Shown piece by piece: positions 1-8,661 of a stretch of DNA of 64,000 bases. Source of the DNA: Arcobacter_B sp049472135 (GTDB lineage Bacteria > Campylobacterota > Campylobacteria > Campylobacterales > Arcobacteraceae); the NCBI RefSeq assembly GCF_049472135.1, contig NZ_JBMOVV010000013.1, positions 15,624 to 79,623 of the forward strand, in the 5' to 3' direction. The notes beneath the pieces are model-generated. The model had not been told where the DNA came from, searched no databases, and saw only the letters and a list, made by a program, of their open reading frames with translations. The position numbers were made by a program, and so were the translations under genes. Numbering within the stretch: position 1 is the first letter of the stretch; each line of letters starts with the position of its first letter.

Positions 1-668
1 CTAAACCACTCTCCCCAAGAGATTAAAATACCTGCATTTTTTTCAACTAAAGATACAGCTAATAAATTTGGTGCTAATGCTGTTAAGAACATTGAACTTG
101 TAACACAAGTTGCTGCTATTGCTACCCATGAAATATAAGCACCTAATTTTCTTGGTTCATTCTCAGGAGTCGAATTAAACATTTGAGGAATATTAATAGC
201 TATTGGGAAAATCGTTCCGGCACTTCTTGCTGTATTTGATGGCATAAATGGTGATAGAATACCATCTGCGAATGCAACTGCATATCCTAAACCTAAAGAA
301 GTTTTACCTAAAAGTTTTACTAATAGTAAAGCAATTCTTTTACCAAGTCCTGATTTTTTATAACCTAATGCAAACATAAATGCTGCAAAAATCAACCATA
401 TAACCCCATTTGAAAAACCACTTAAAGCCCAATCCCTATTGGCTTTTGCAGTCTCACCTACTAATCCAAAAGCTGCACTGAAAGCAACTCCTGTTAAACC
501 AATTAGTGCTGCTGGAATTGGTTCTAAAATAAGTGCAACAATTACACCTAAAAATACTGCGAAGAAGTATTGAGCATTTACACTTAATCCTTCTGGTGTT
601 GGAATTATTGCAACAATAATTGCAACAATAATTGGTAATGCTATTTTGAAAGTTTGACTTTGAAGCAT
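1..668 (-). CDS. DASS-family divalent anion:sodium symporter (N-terminal part, cut by window edge)
   Basis: Inner-membrane carrier for di- or tricarboxylates or sulfate, probably coupled to sodium. Reading from an ATG at 668 preceded by AAGGAG gives 222 codons, open to the left edge. Several hydrophobic segments are visible, beginning around residues 8-22 and 30-55. The signature SPFMPSNTARSAGTIFP near residue 140 matches the SNT ion/substrate-binding hairpin of the DASS family (SodiT1, CitT and TtdT relatives). An ATG at 673 is out of frame and soon hits a stop, so 668 is chosen. Substrate cannot be told from this fragment. Confidence 0.85.
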   Translation of the reverse strand, partial: MLQSQTFKIALPIIVAIIVAIIPTPEGLSVNAQYFFAVFLGVIVALILEPIPAALIGLTGVAFSAAFGLVGETAKANRDWALSGFSNGVIWLIFAAFMFALGYKKSGLGKRIALLLVKLLGKTSLGLGYAVAFADGILSPFMPSNTARSAGTIFPIAINIPQMFNSTPENEPRKLGAYISWVAIAATCVTSSMFLTALAPNLLAVSLVEKNAGILISWGEWF

Positions 669-748
669 GACATCTCCTTTTTATTTCTTATAGTGAAATA
701 ATAAAAAAGAAGAGTGACCTTAATATGACATTTTAAATTTTTTTGATT

Positions 749-1066
749 TTATATTAGAGAGTTTAATTTATCTGCTAAAGCTTTTTTTGAAGTAACCCCA
801 ACAATTTTCCCAACAACTTGTCCATTTTTCATAAAGAATATTGTAGGGATAGATCTAATTTTAAAACTATTTGCTAATTTATTTTCTCTATCTACATTAA
901 CTTTACAAATCTTTGCTTTTCCATCAAATTGTTTTGCTAAATCTTTTACAATTGGATTTAATGTTTTACAAGATGAACACCATGAAGCCCAAAAATCAAC
1001 TAAAACAACACCTTTTCTAGTAATTTTATGAAAATTATTACTATTTAGCTCTATACATTTACTCAC
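749..1066 (-). CDS. Thioredoxin paralogue with CSSC active site
   Basis: A 105-residue single-domain thioredoxin. The active-site region reads DFWASWCSSCKTL, so the usual Gly-Pro between the two cysteines is replaced by Ser-Ser. The cis-proline loop (RSIPTIFFMKNGQ) is intact, so a thioredoxin fold and redox chemistry are likely. Ser-Ser should alter redox potential or partner choice. It lies just downstream of, and co-directional with, a canonical thioredoxin, but a strong hairpin terminator separates them, so it is probably transcribed separately or by read-through. Physiological partner unknown. Confidence 0.88.
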   Translation of the reverse strand: MSKCIELNSNNFHKITRKGVVLVDFWASWCSSCKTLNPIVKDLAKQFDGKAKICKVNVDRENKLANSFKIRSIPTIFFMKNGQVVGKIVGVTSKKALADKLNSLI

Positions 1067-1107
1067 TTTTTACCCTTAGAAGAAGATATTTTCTTAATTT
1101 TTAGAAA

Positions 1108-1138
1108 TAAAAAAAGGTAAGACATTTGTCTTACCTTT
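1108..1138 (-). terminator. Rho-independent terminator after trxA
   Basis: Perfect 11-bp stem (1113-1123 with 1128-1138, arms AAAGGTAAGAC / GTCTTACCTTT) with a 4-nt loop. On the minus strand it is followed by a run of T (complement of the A run at 1108-1112). It lies between the two thioredoxin genes. Confidence 0.85.
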
Positions 1139-1168
1139 CTTAATAATTGTTTGTATTTTTATTATGAA

Positions 1169-1486
1169 TTATAATAATGAGTTAATTTTGTCAGCAAATG
1201 CTTGTTTAGAAGAAGCACCAACCATTTGATCAACTACTTCACCATCTTTCATGAAGATAATTGTAGGAATAGATCTAATTCCGTATTTTACAGCTAAATC
1301 TTGCTCTTCATCTGTATTTACTTTACAAATGTTTGCTTTACCTTCAAACTCTTCAGCTAATTCTTCAATAACTGGAGCGATCATTCTACAAGGTCCACAC
1401 CATGGAGCCCAGAAATCAACTAGTGAAACACCACTTTTTGTAACTTCTTCAAAGTTTGCCGGAGTTAATTCAATATATTTACCCAT
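1169..1486 (-). CDS. trxA: Thioredoxin (canonical WCGPC)
   Basis: A 105-residue cytosolic thiol-disulfide reductant, kept reduced by thioredoxin reductase. The active site is DFWAPWCGPCRM, and the cis-proline segment is RSIPTIIFMKDGE. Length matches the family. It is divergent from alaS and followed by a terminator at 1108-1138. It is clearly related to the CSSC paralogue at 749-1066, consistent with a tandem duplication. Confidence 0.96.
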   Translation of the reverse strand: MGKYIELTPANFEEVTKSGVSLVDFWAPWCGPCRMIAPVIEELAEEFEGKANICKVNTDEEQDLAVKYGIRSIPTIIFMKDGEVVDQMVGASSKQAFADKINSLL

Positions 1487-1647
1487 TTTAATTTCCTTAT
1501 TATTAATTTTTTAGTTCTCTTTATTAAAATATCTTATAAATAAAACTTATTAATTTTAGCCTAGCTTAACTTAAAATTTCTTTTATAATCTTGCCTAAAT
1601 CTGTTTTTAGATAAAATAACTCTATTTTAATTAAAATGGAAAGTTTT

Positions 1648-4203
1648 ATGGATATTAGAAAAGAGTATTTAGAGTTTTTTAAAAATAAAGGGCACGAAGT
1701 TATATCTTCAATGCCTTTAGTACCGGATGATCCAACATTAATGTTTACAAATGCGGGAATGGTACAATTTAAAGATATTTTTACAGGTGAAGTTCCAACT
1801 CCATCTAACCCAAGAGCAACATCTTGTCAGCTTTGTGTAAGAGCAGGTGGAAAGCACAATGACTTAGAAAATGTAGGTTATACAGCAAGACACCATACAC
1901 TATTTGAAATGTTAGGAAACTTCTCATTTGGTGATTACTTTAAAGAAGATGCTATTGCTTACGCATGGGAATTTGTAACTGTTAATTTAGCACTTCCTAT
2001 TGATAAGTTATGGGTTACTGTTCACAATGATGATGATGAAGCATTTGAACTTTGGACAAAACATATTGATGCATCTAGAATCAAAAGATTTGGTGATAAA
2101 GACAACTTCTGGTCAATGGGTGATACAGGTGCTTGTGGTCCTTGTTCAGAAATCTTCTATGACCAAGGTGAGGAACACTTTAATAGCGATGAAGACTACT
2201 TAGGTGGTGAAGGTGATAGATTCTTAGAGATTTGGAACTTAGTATTCATGCAATACGAAAGAGATACAAGTGGTAAGTTAAATCCTCTTCCAAAACCTTC
2301 AATTGATACAGGTATGGGATTAGAGAGAGTTATTGCAATCAAAGAGGGTGTATTTAACAACTTTGATTCATCGAACTTCCAACCAATTATCAAAAGAATT
2401 GAAGAGTTAGCAATCAATAAAATTAGTGATGAAAACATAGGTTCTTATAGAGTTATCGCTGATCATTTAAGAGCAAACTCATTTATGTTATCTCAAGGTA
2501 TTTTATTTGGAAATGAGGGTAGACCTTATGTAAATAGAAGAATCATGAGAAGAGCTGTAAGACATGGTTATTTACTTGGATTTAGAAAACCTTTCTTAGC
2601 TGAAGTTTATGATACATTATGTGATATTATGGGTGCTCACTATAGTGATTTAGTTGATCAAAAAGATTATATTAAAGAGCAATTAACTTTAGAAGAAGCT
2701 AGATTCTTTAAAACGATTGAGTCTGGTATGGCTTTATTTGAAGAAGAATTAAAAAATACTAAAAATGTATTCTCAGGTGAAATCGCATTTAAATTATATG
2801 ATGAAAAAGGTTTCCCATTAGACTTAACAGAAGATATGTTAAGAGATAAAAACATTAAAGTTGATAATGAGAAATTTGATGAGTTAATGTCTGAGCAAAA
2901 AGCAAAAGCAAAAGCTGCTTGGAAAGGTAGTGGTGACGCTGCTACTTCTGGTGACTTTAAAGCTTTACTTGAAAAATATGGTGAAAATGAATTTGTAGGT
3001 TATGATAACACTAACTACAATAGTAAAATTCTTGCACTATTAGATGAAAACTTTAAAGAAGTAGATACACTTAAAAAAGGTGAGTCTGGATGGGTTATGT
3101 TAGATAAGACTCCATTCTATGCAACTTCTGGTGGACAAAGTGGAGATATAGGTGCATTAGAAGATAATGAGCATATTGCAATTATTGAAGATACACAAAA
3201 ATTCTATGGATTAAACCTTTCAAAAGTTAAAGTTGAAAATAGTGATATTAATAAAGATGAAGATGTAAAAGCTGTAGTTGTAAATAGATATGAAGTTGCA
3301 AAACATCATAGTGCTACACACCTTTTACAAAGTGCATTAAAGATGGTTTTAGGTGATACAGTTGCACAAGCAGGTTCATTAAATGACTCATCAAGATTAA
3401 GATTTGACTTTACATATCCAAAAGCAATGACACAAGAGCAAATTGAAGAAGTTGAAGATTTAGTAAACTCTATGATTTCAAGAGGAATTGTTGGGAATGT
3501 TGAAGAGTTAGCTATCGAAGATGCTAAGAAAAAAGGTGCAATAGCTATGTTTGGTGAAAAATATGGTGATGTTGTAAGAGTTGTAGAATTTGGTGATGTA
3601 TCAGTTGAATTCTGTGGTGGAACACACGTTAGAAATACACATGATATTGGTTCTTTTTATATTACTAAAGAATCAGGTGTAAGTGCAGGTGTTAGAAGAA
3701 TTGAAGCTGTATGTGGAATGTCTGCTATTTCATATGCAAAATCATTTATGAAAAAATACCAAGAAGTTCAAACTGAAGTTAAAAACCAAGATGCAATTAC
3801 TGGTATCAAAAAATTAAAAGACCAAATTAAAGAACTTAAAAAAGAAGTTGAAGAAGCTCAAAGCCAAAGCTCAGCTCCTATTAGTGAAGAAATGATTGGT
3901 GATGTTAAAGTTGTAGTTGACATTGTTAAAAATGGAGACATCAAAAAACTAATTGATGATATGAAAAATGCAAATGAAAAATTAGCAGCACTTCTTATTC
4001 AACCAAAAGGTGAAAAAGTTATGATTGTTGCAGGAAGTAAAAACTCAGCAATTAAAGCTGGTGATTGGATTAAAAATATTGCTCCAATCGTTGGTGGTGG
4101 AGGTGGGGGAAGACCTGACTTCGCACAAGCTGGTGGTAAAGATGTATCAAAAATTGAAGATGCAAAAAAAGCTGCTTTAGAGTATGCAAAAGAAAATTTA
4201 TAG
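1648..4203 (+). CDS. alaS: Alanine-tRNA ligase
   Basis: Charges tRNA-Ala. The N-terminal class II catalytic core is present (MDIRKEYLEFF, then TSCQLCVRAGGKHNDLENVG). An editing domain follows with HHSATHLLQSAL and the zinc-site CGGTHV. A charged coiled-coil stretch comes next (about residues 715-745), then a C-Ala domain with a glycine run and RPDFAQAGG. The start is placed at the ATG at 1648, which gives the usual MDIRKEYL beginning and has GGAAAG four bases upstream. An in-frame ATG at 1636 would add four residues but has no good ribosome site. At about 851 residues it has the family length. Confidence 0.97.
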   Translation: MDIRKEYLEFFKNKGHEVISSMPLVPDDPTLMFTNAGMVQFKDIFTGEVPTPSNPRATSCQLCVRAGGKHNDLENVGYTARHHTLFEMLGNFSFGDYFKEDAIAYAWEFVTVNLALPIDKLWVTVHNDDDEAFELWTKHIDASRIKRFGDKDNFWSMGDTGACGPCSEIFYDQGEEHFNSDEDYLGGEGDRFLEIWNLVFMQYERDTSGKLNPLPKPSIDTGMGLERVIAIKEGVFNNFDSSNFQPIIKRIEELAINKISDENIGSYRVIADHLRANSFMLSQGILFGNEGRPYVNRRIMRRAVRHGYLLGFRKPFLAEVYDTLCDIMGAHYSDLVDQKDYIKEQLTLEEARFFKTIESGMALFEEELKNTKNVFSGEIAFKLYDEKGFPLDLTEDMLRDKNIKVDNEKFDELMSEQKAKAKAAWKGSGDAATSGDFKALLEKYGENEFVGYDNTNYNSKILALLDENFKEVDTLKKGESGWVMLDKTPFYATSGGQSGDIGALEDNEHIAIIEDTQKFYGLNLSKVKVENSDINKDEDVKAVVVNRYEVAKHHSATHLLQSALKMVLGDTVAQAGSLNDSSRLRFDFTYPKAMTQEQIEEVEDLVNSMISRGIVGNVEELAIEDAKKKGAIAMFGEKYGDVVRVVEFGDVSVEFCGGTHVRNTHDIGSFYITKESGVSAGVRRIEAVCGMSAISYAKSFMKKYQEVQTEVKNQDAITGIKKLKDQIKELKKEVEEAQSQSSAPISEEMIGDVKVVVDIVKNGDIKKLIDDMKNANEKLAALLIQPKGEKVMIVAGSKNSAIKAGDWIKNIAPIVGGGGGGRPDFAQAGGKDVSKIEDAKKAALEYAKENL

Positions 4204-4212
4204 GATTAAAAA

Positions 4213-4692
4213 GTGAGTGAACTATTTGATAACTTTTCATCAATTATAGTTTTTCTACATGTAATCTCAGCTGTATTATGGGTAGGAGGAATGTTAGCAA
4301 TTAGATTTGCCGTTCACTACTCTATGCAAGATATTACAGATCCAAAAATAAAACTAGGAAGAACATTAGAGTCTTTAAGAAGATTTTTTAATATGGTAAT
4401 TCCTGCAATTGTTTTACTTTTATTAACGGCTATTATTATGATAGTAGCTTTAGGTTTAAAAGGTACACCTTTATATGGTGTAGCAATTGCAAAAGAAGTG
4501 ATTTGGACTATTATGACTATAGTTTTTATTACTATTTATATAAAAAGAAATAAAGCAGCAAAAGCTTTCCAAAGCAACAACTTTCCAGCTGCAAAACAAC
4601 AGCTAGAACCTATAGCTAAATACTTTATTCCATTAAATATAGTTTTAGGAATTATTGCAATATTCCTAGGAGTTACATTAAGAGGATTTTAA
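4213..4692 (+). CDS. CopD-like four-helix membrane protein
   Basis: A 159-residue integral membrane protein with four predicted helices (about residues 10-30, 62-82, 88-108 and 136-156). The first helix carries the pattern FLHVISAVLWVGGM, with the His and W-x-G-G-M typical of the CopD/DUF2269-like group (copper-resistance or haem-associated membrane proteins). Start is GTG, nine bases after alaS, with no strong ribosome site, so it may be cotranscribed with alaS. Function is not established; the CopD link is a fold-level resemblance. Confidence 0.65.
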   Translation: MSELFDNFSSIIVFLHVISAVLWVGGMLAIRFAVHYSMQDITDPKIKLGRTLESLRRFFNMVIPAIVLLLLTAIIMIVALGLKGTPLYGVAIAKEVIWTIMTIVFITIYIKRNKAAKAFQSNNFPAAKQQLEPIAKYFIPLNIVLGIIAIFLGVTLRGF

Positions 4693-4700
4693 TCCTCTTA
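4679..4700. terminator. Bidirectional hairpin terminator
   Basis: Perfect 10-bp inverted repeat (4679-4688 TAAGAGGATT, 4691-4700 AATCCTCTTA) overlapping the stop codons of the convergent genes on either side. Confidence 0.7.
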
Positions 4701-5435
4701 ATCATCTAAATAATACTCAACCGTTGACACAACTCTAACTCTTTTTATGTGTTGTGTATTTTGATCTCTACTTGAAATAGAAAACTGACCTTGTCTTGCA
4801 TTTTTGATTTTTCCTAATTTACTGTTTGAATCTTTAGCAAACTTCATAGCAACTTCTCTTGCTTTTCTAGTAGCTTCCTCAATCATAATAGGTTTTACTT
4901 CATTTAACTTTGTAAAAAAGTATTGAGCTTTTGAATCATAATCATTTGTTCTAAATAAAATACCTTTTTTATTCAAAGATGAGATATTTAGAATCGCACT
5001 TCTAACTAAATCAACATTTTTAGAATAAACATTTATTGTTTGATTTGCACTATATCTAAACCTTACATTTTCATTTGAGTAACTATTTGCTAATTTATCA
5101 TTTATTGATGCTGATGGGATTGTCCACTCATCTTTTATAATCCCATTTTTTTCTAAAAATTCAGTAATAATTTTTGTATTTGTTTCAATTTGCTTATTTA
5201 AATCATTTAATTCATTACTTGCAACAGTAAACTTTATAGGCCATAAAACAATATCGGCATTGAACTCTTTTTGAGATAATCCTTTTACTGTAACAGTTCT
5301 GTCAAACTGCTTATAAGTTTTTATACCTTCAACAAAAAAATAGCCCAATGAACTTAAACCTAAAAAAATTGATATACCTAAAATATAAATTGACTTACTG
5401 CTTATATTTGACATATTTAGTATCCTTTTAATCAA
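4698..5435 (-). CDS. SIMPL-domain (DUF541) periplasmic protein
   Basis: A 245-residue protein with an N-terminal membrane anchor (about residues 14-32) followed by a SIMPL/DUF541 domain. Visible family hallmarks are the early FDRTVTVKGLSQKEFNADIVLWPIKF segment, the mid-region around YSANQTINVYSKN, and EATRKAREVAMKFAKDSNSKLGK near the C terminus. SIMPL proteins are periplasmic or surface proteins, mostly of unknown role, some linked to oxidative stress. Its start overlaps the end of the upstream MFS gene by 8 bp, suggesting an operon with the MFS and lipoprotein genes. Confidence 0.82.
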   Translation of the reverse strand: MIKRILNMSNISSKSIYILGISIFLGLSSLGYFFVEGIKTYKQFDRTVTVKGLSQKEFNADIVLWPIKFTVASNELNDLNKQIETNTKIITEFLEKNGIIKDEWTIPSASINDKLANSYSNENVRFRYSANQTINVYSKNVDLVRSAILNISSLNKKGILFRTNDYDSKAQYFFTKLNEVKPIMIEEATRKAREVAMKFAKDSNSKLGKIKNARQGQFSISSRDQNTQHIKRVRVVSTVEYYLDD

Positions 5436-6567
5436 ATAACTTTTTATTTCTATAAACTAAAATAAGCATTAAAAATATAATGAAAATAAAACTATAAACC
5501 ATTATATTCCATCCTAAATGCTCATAAATTATTGAAGGTAAAAAAGACCCCATTGCTCCACCTAAATAGTAGAAAGTAAGATACATTCCTGATGTTAGTG
5601 ATTTTTGTTCCCCTTTCATAGAGTTTGCAAGACCTGTACTCATTGTATGAACTGTAAACATTCCTATACAGAATATAAATAGCATTACAAATAAAAACAG
5701 TACATTTGTACTTGTCAAGAAAAAATTAACCGCAATAAAAATAAGTAATCCAACAAGAATTGTATTTAGTTCAGTTTTAAAAATCTTAACTATCTTTTTT
5801 GAAAGTAATGAAACTAAAATCCCCATTCCATATCCTAAGTATAAAAGACTAATTTGAAACTCATTTATTGAGCTACTTATATCTTTTACTCTAAATGGAA
5901 GAACATTTAATACTCCTGCAAAAACAAAAAATACACAAAACATCAATAAGTAAACCACTACAAATCTTTTATCTTTTAAAATATTTGTAATATCACTTAC
6001 CTTAGGTTTTGACAAAGTTGCTTCACCTTCATACTTTAACTTTTTAATAAAAAATAGTGAAATAAAAATTGCTAGAGATAAAGAATAGAAAACATATTCA
6101 TAAGAAAAACTTGTAGCAATAGCACCAGAAAAGATTCTTCCAATCATTCCACCAAAAACAGTTGCAGCAACATATATAGCCATATTGTATTTGATATTTT
6201 CTTTATCAATATTCGCTAAAATACTCATAAGAGCTGTTAAAATAGCAGGTACAACTAAAGCTTCACAAAATCTAAAAAATAAAAATGTCTCATAATTTGT
6301 ACTCAATCCTAAAAAGATATTAGTCACAAGTAAAATAAAAGATGAATACATCAACATTTTTTTAGCACAAACTTTTTCTAAAATATATCCATATACAATA
6401 GGTGATATTGCTAAAAAAAGCATAATTACAGCTGTAAACTGCGAAGCTTTTATTACTGATATATTAAATTCATCTGCAAGTAAAGGTTGAAGTGGTTGAG
6501 TTGCATACATAACTGAAAGCACAATTACTATGCAATAAATAACAATAAATAAATCTAATTTCTTCAC
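5428..6567 (-). CDS. Major facilitator superfamily transporter (YnfM-like)
   Basis: A 379-residue polytopic protein with about 12 hydrophobic segments and no large soluble domain. The N-terminal segment MYATQPLQPLLADEFNISV closely resembles the YnfM/arabinose-efflux-like MFS subgroup. It sits between a lipoprotein gene and the SIMPL gene with near-zero spacing, so the three are probably cotranscribed. Substrate unknown; drug or sugar efflux is the family default. Confidence 0.82.
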   Translation of the reverse strand: MKKLDLFIVIYCIVIVLSVMYATQPLQPLLADEFNISVIKASQFTAVIMLFLAISPIVYGYILEKVCAKKMLMYSSFILLVTNIFLGLSTNYETFLFFRFCEALVVPAILTALMSILANIDKENIKYNMAIYVAATVFGGMIGRIFSGAIATSFSYEYVFYSLSLAIFISLFFIKKLKYEGEATLSKPKVSDITNILKDKRFVVVYLLMFCVFFVFAGVLNVLPFRVKDISSSINEFQISLLYLGYGMGILVSLLSKKIVKIFKTELNTILVGLLIFIAVNFFLTSTNVLFLFVMLFIFCIGMFTVHTMSTGLANSMKGEQKSLTSGMYLTFYYLGGAMGSFLPSIIYEHLGWNIMVYSFIFIIFLMLILVYRNKKLFD

Positions 6568-7134
6568 CTAAAACTCACTTTTTAAATCTATTTTTTCAAA
6601 ATAGTTTTCAACAATATCCATAGTTACTAGACTCTTGAAATAATCTTTATCAAATCTTTGTTTATTAATATTTTCATTAACATAAGAGTTATTGTATTGT
6701 CTTAATAATTTTTGGAAATATAAACCATTGTAATCTAAAATAAACATATCTTCAGAAGAGTTAAACTTATAAATCAAATCAATGTAGTATTTTTCATCAA
6801 TTAAATAAGTTGTAAACTCATAATTATCATAATCATAACTTTGAATCTTTTTCATACTAGTTATTTTAAAATGCTTTTTAAACTGATAAACAAAATATCC
6901 TCTAGGAAGTCCACTCCAATTACATGTATTGTTTAAAGAAATATATTCAACAAATAGTTTTTTATATTTACTATCATCAATAGTTTTTATATATGAATCT
7001 CTTGTACAAAATCCAAGAGTAGATTGTTCTTTTTGAGTCTGTAATTCTAAAGTGTCAAAAGAGTTTGTATATTTAACAGGTGAACAAGCAGTAAGAAAAA
7101 GAAGACTTATAAAACTAAATAGTAGTGTTCTCAT
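6568..7134 (-). CDS. Hypothetical lipoprotein
   Basis: 188 residues. The N terminus has a lipoprotein signal peptide with lipobox LTAC, so Cys17 should be lipidated and the mature protein tethered to the inner or outer membrane. The remainder is rich in Tyr, Asp and Lys with no domain I recognise. It is first in a probable three-gene operon with the MFS transporter and SIMPL protein and is divergent from the NlpC/P60 genes. Confidence 0.7.
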   Translation of the reverse strand: MRTLLFSFISLLFLTACSPVKYTNSFDTLELQTQKEQSTLGFCTRDSYIKTIDDSKYKKLFVEYISLNNTCNWSGLPRGYFVYQFKKHFKITSMKKIQSYDYDNYEFTTYLIDEKYYIDLIYKFNSSEDMFILDYNGLYFQKLLRQYNNSYVNENINKQRFDKDYFKSLVTMDIVENYFEKIDLKSEF

Positions 7135-7245
7135 AATTAATCCTTCTATTAAAAATGCATTATACCATTTTTGGGATAATTAATTCTTATCATATTATTT
7201 TTGATATAATATAATTTAATTATATGTTTAGGAAAATATTTATTC

Positions 7246-7761
7246 ATGATAAAATCAATTGCATTTATTTTTATATCATTAATTTTTATAACAGGATGCT
7301 CTAATAAAAATAGTTATGACAAATTTGTAAGTAGCTATAAAGAGCTAGATTCTCTTCCTTTCCCTAGTGCTTCCCTAGAAAATACACTACTTCAAACAAA
7401 TACTCAACTAAAAGAGTTCTATCAACAATGGAGAGGTGTTAGATATAAATGGGGTGGTAATTCAAAAAGAGGAATTGATTGTTCTGCTTTTGTTCAAAAA
7501 GCATATAAAAATAGTTTTAATCTAAAACTTCCTAGAACAACAAAGTCTCAACATAAAGTGGGGAAGTATATAGAAAAAACTTCTCTTAGACTTGGGGATT
7601 TAGTATTCTTTAAAACAGGTTGGGATTCAAGACATGTGGGAATATACTTAGATAATGGAAGATTTATGCATGCTTCAACAAAAAAAGGAGTAATTATTTC
7701 TTCTTTAAATAACTCATATTATAAAAAACATTACTGGAAAGCAAAAAGAGTTTTATTTTAA
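7246..7761 (+). CDS. NlpC/P60 family lipoprotein (peptidoglycan endopeptidase)
   Basis: A 171-residue predicted lipoprotein (lipobox ITGC, Cys18) with a C-terminal NlpC/P60 domain that cleaves D-Glu-meso-DAP links in peptide stems. The catalytic Cys lies in RGIDCSAFVQKAY, followed by LGDLVFFKTG and the catalytic His in DSRHVGIYLDNGRFMHAS. It resembles Spr/MepS in layout. It is followed directly by a paralogue at 7818, so the pair is a tandem duplication. Confidence 0.9.
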   Translation: MIKSIAFIFISLIFITGCSNKNSYDKFVSSYKELDSLPFPSASLENTLLQTNTQLKEFYQQWRGVRYKWGGNSKRGIDCSAFVQKAYKNSFNLKLPRTTKSQHKVGKYIEKTSLRLGDLVFFKTGWDSRHVGIYLDNGRFMHASTKKGVIISSLNNSYYKKHYWKAKRVLF

Positions 7762-7817
7762 CACTAAGAAAAAAAAGGGTATAATTTAAGATTAATTTAA
7801 TTTTTATAGGAGTAAAT

Positions 7818-8408
7818 GTGATAAGAAACTTATCATTTTTAATATTAATCACACTTTTTTTTAGTGCATGTAATAGTACTAAAACAATAGCTTACAAAGA
7901 AACTTCACAAGAAAACATAGACGCTCAAATAGTAGCTTTAAAAAATATCAAACCAGTAGATACAAAAGAGTTAACATACCAAACAAAATCATATACAAAT
8001 GAACCTAAAGAAGATTTATCAGTAAATAATGATGAAATCATAAAAGATGCATTAATGGAATTTTATGATGAATGGAAACATGTAAAATATAAATTTGGAG
8101 GAAACTCTAAAAAAGGTATTGATTGTTCAGCCTTTACTCAAAGAATATTTAAAGAAAAATTTAATATCAAAATTCCAAGAAGTACAAGAACTCAAGTTAA
8201 AATTGGGGAAAAGATAAAAAAATCTGAACTTAAAATAGGTGATTTGGTATTTTTTAAAACAGGGAGAACAGATAGACATGTAGGTGTTTATATGGGTGAT
8301 GGAAAATTTATGCATGCTTCAATAAAAGGTGTGAAATTTACAAAAATAGATAAAGCTTTTTATAGAAAGACTTATTGGACATCAAGAAGAGTTATAGAGG
8401 ATTTATAA
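7818..8408 (+). CDS. NlpC/P60 family lipoprotein, second copy
   Basis: 196 residues, GTG start preceded by ATAGGAG. It has a lipoprotein signal with a FFSAC lipobox, then a linker of about 65 residues that is longer than in the upstream copy. The NlpC/P60 domain carries KGIDCSAFTQRIF (catalytic Cys), LKIGDLVFFKTG and TDRHVGVYMGDGKFMHAS (catalytic His). The domain is closely similar to that of 7246-7761. Likely a peptidoglycan endopeptidase acting in the periplasm. Confidence 0.9.
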   Translation: MIRNLSFLILITLFFSACNSTKTIAYKETSQENIDAQIVALKNIKPVDTKELTYQTKSYTNEPKEDLSVNNDEIIKDALMEFYDEWKHVKYKFGGNSKKGIDCSAFTQRIFKEKFNIKIPRSTRTQVKIGEKIKKSELKIGDLVFFKTGRTDRHVGVYMGDGKFMHASIKGVKFTKIDKAFYRKTYWTSRRVIEDL

Positions 8409-8530
8409 TACAAAAAAGCCCTAAAAACTTAAATTATGTTTAGGAGAAATGAGTTTATTTTTACTTATTACTCTTAGATTTTAATTCTGATATGAGACTT
8501 GAAGAGTAATATTTACTAGGGCTTTTTGTA
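8409..8530. repeat. Nested inverted repeat, possible structured RNA or element
   Basis: The outer arms AAAAAGCCCTA (8413-8423) and TAGGGCTTTTT (8517-8527) are perfectly complementary. With one bulge the pairing extends to the ends at 8409 and 8530. An inner perfect 9-bp pair (ATTACTCTT 8467-8475 with AAGAGTAAT 8502-8510) nests inside. The plus strand also shows TTTAGGAGAAATG at 8440-8452 followed by an 11-codon ORF. The block lies between convergent genes, so it is more than a simple terminator. Confidence 0.55.
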
Positions 8531-8540
8531 ATTAGGTAAG

Positions 8541-8618
8541 TTAATGAGGCAAATGCACTTAAATTTATAATTTAGGAAGCAGAAAGGATACAAATGAGAA
8601 ATGCATCTACCTCTTTAA
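8541..8618. repeat. Second long imperfect inverted repeat
   Basis: Arms 8541-8557 and 8602-8618 match at 14 of 17 positions. Read as minus-strand RNA, two of the three mismatches become G-U pairs, which suggests the minus strand is the functional one. It is adjacent to the nested repeat at 8409-8530. No gene is seen from 8409 to 8661. Confidence 0.5.
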
Positions 8619-8661
8619 TACTGTAATTTTAATGAAACAATATGATAATTGTATGATTTTA

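Noticed and set aside
1251..1514. Plus-strand frame opposite trxA
   Set aside because: It is the antisense of a well-supported thioredoxin gene and has no domain of its own.
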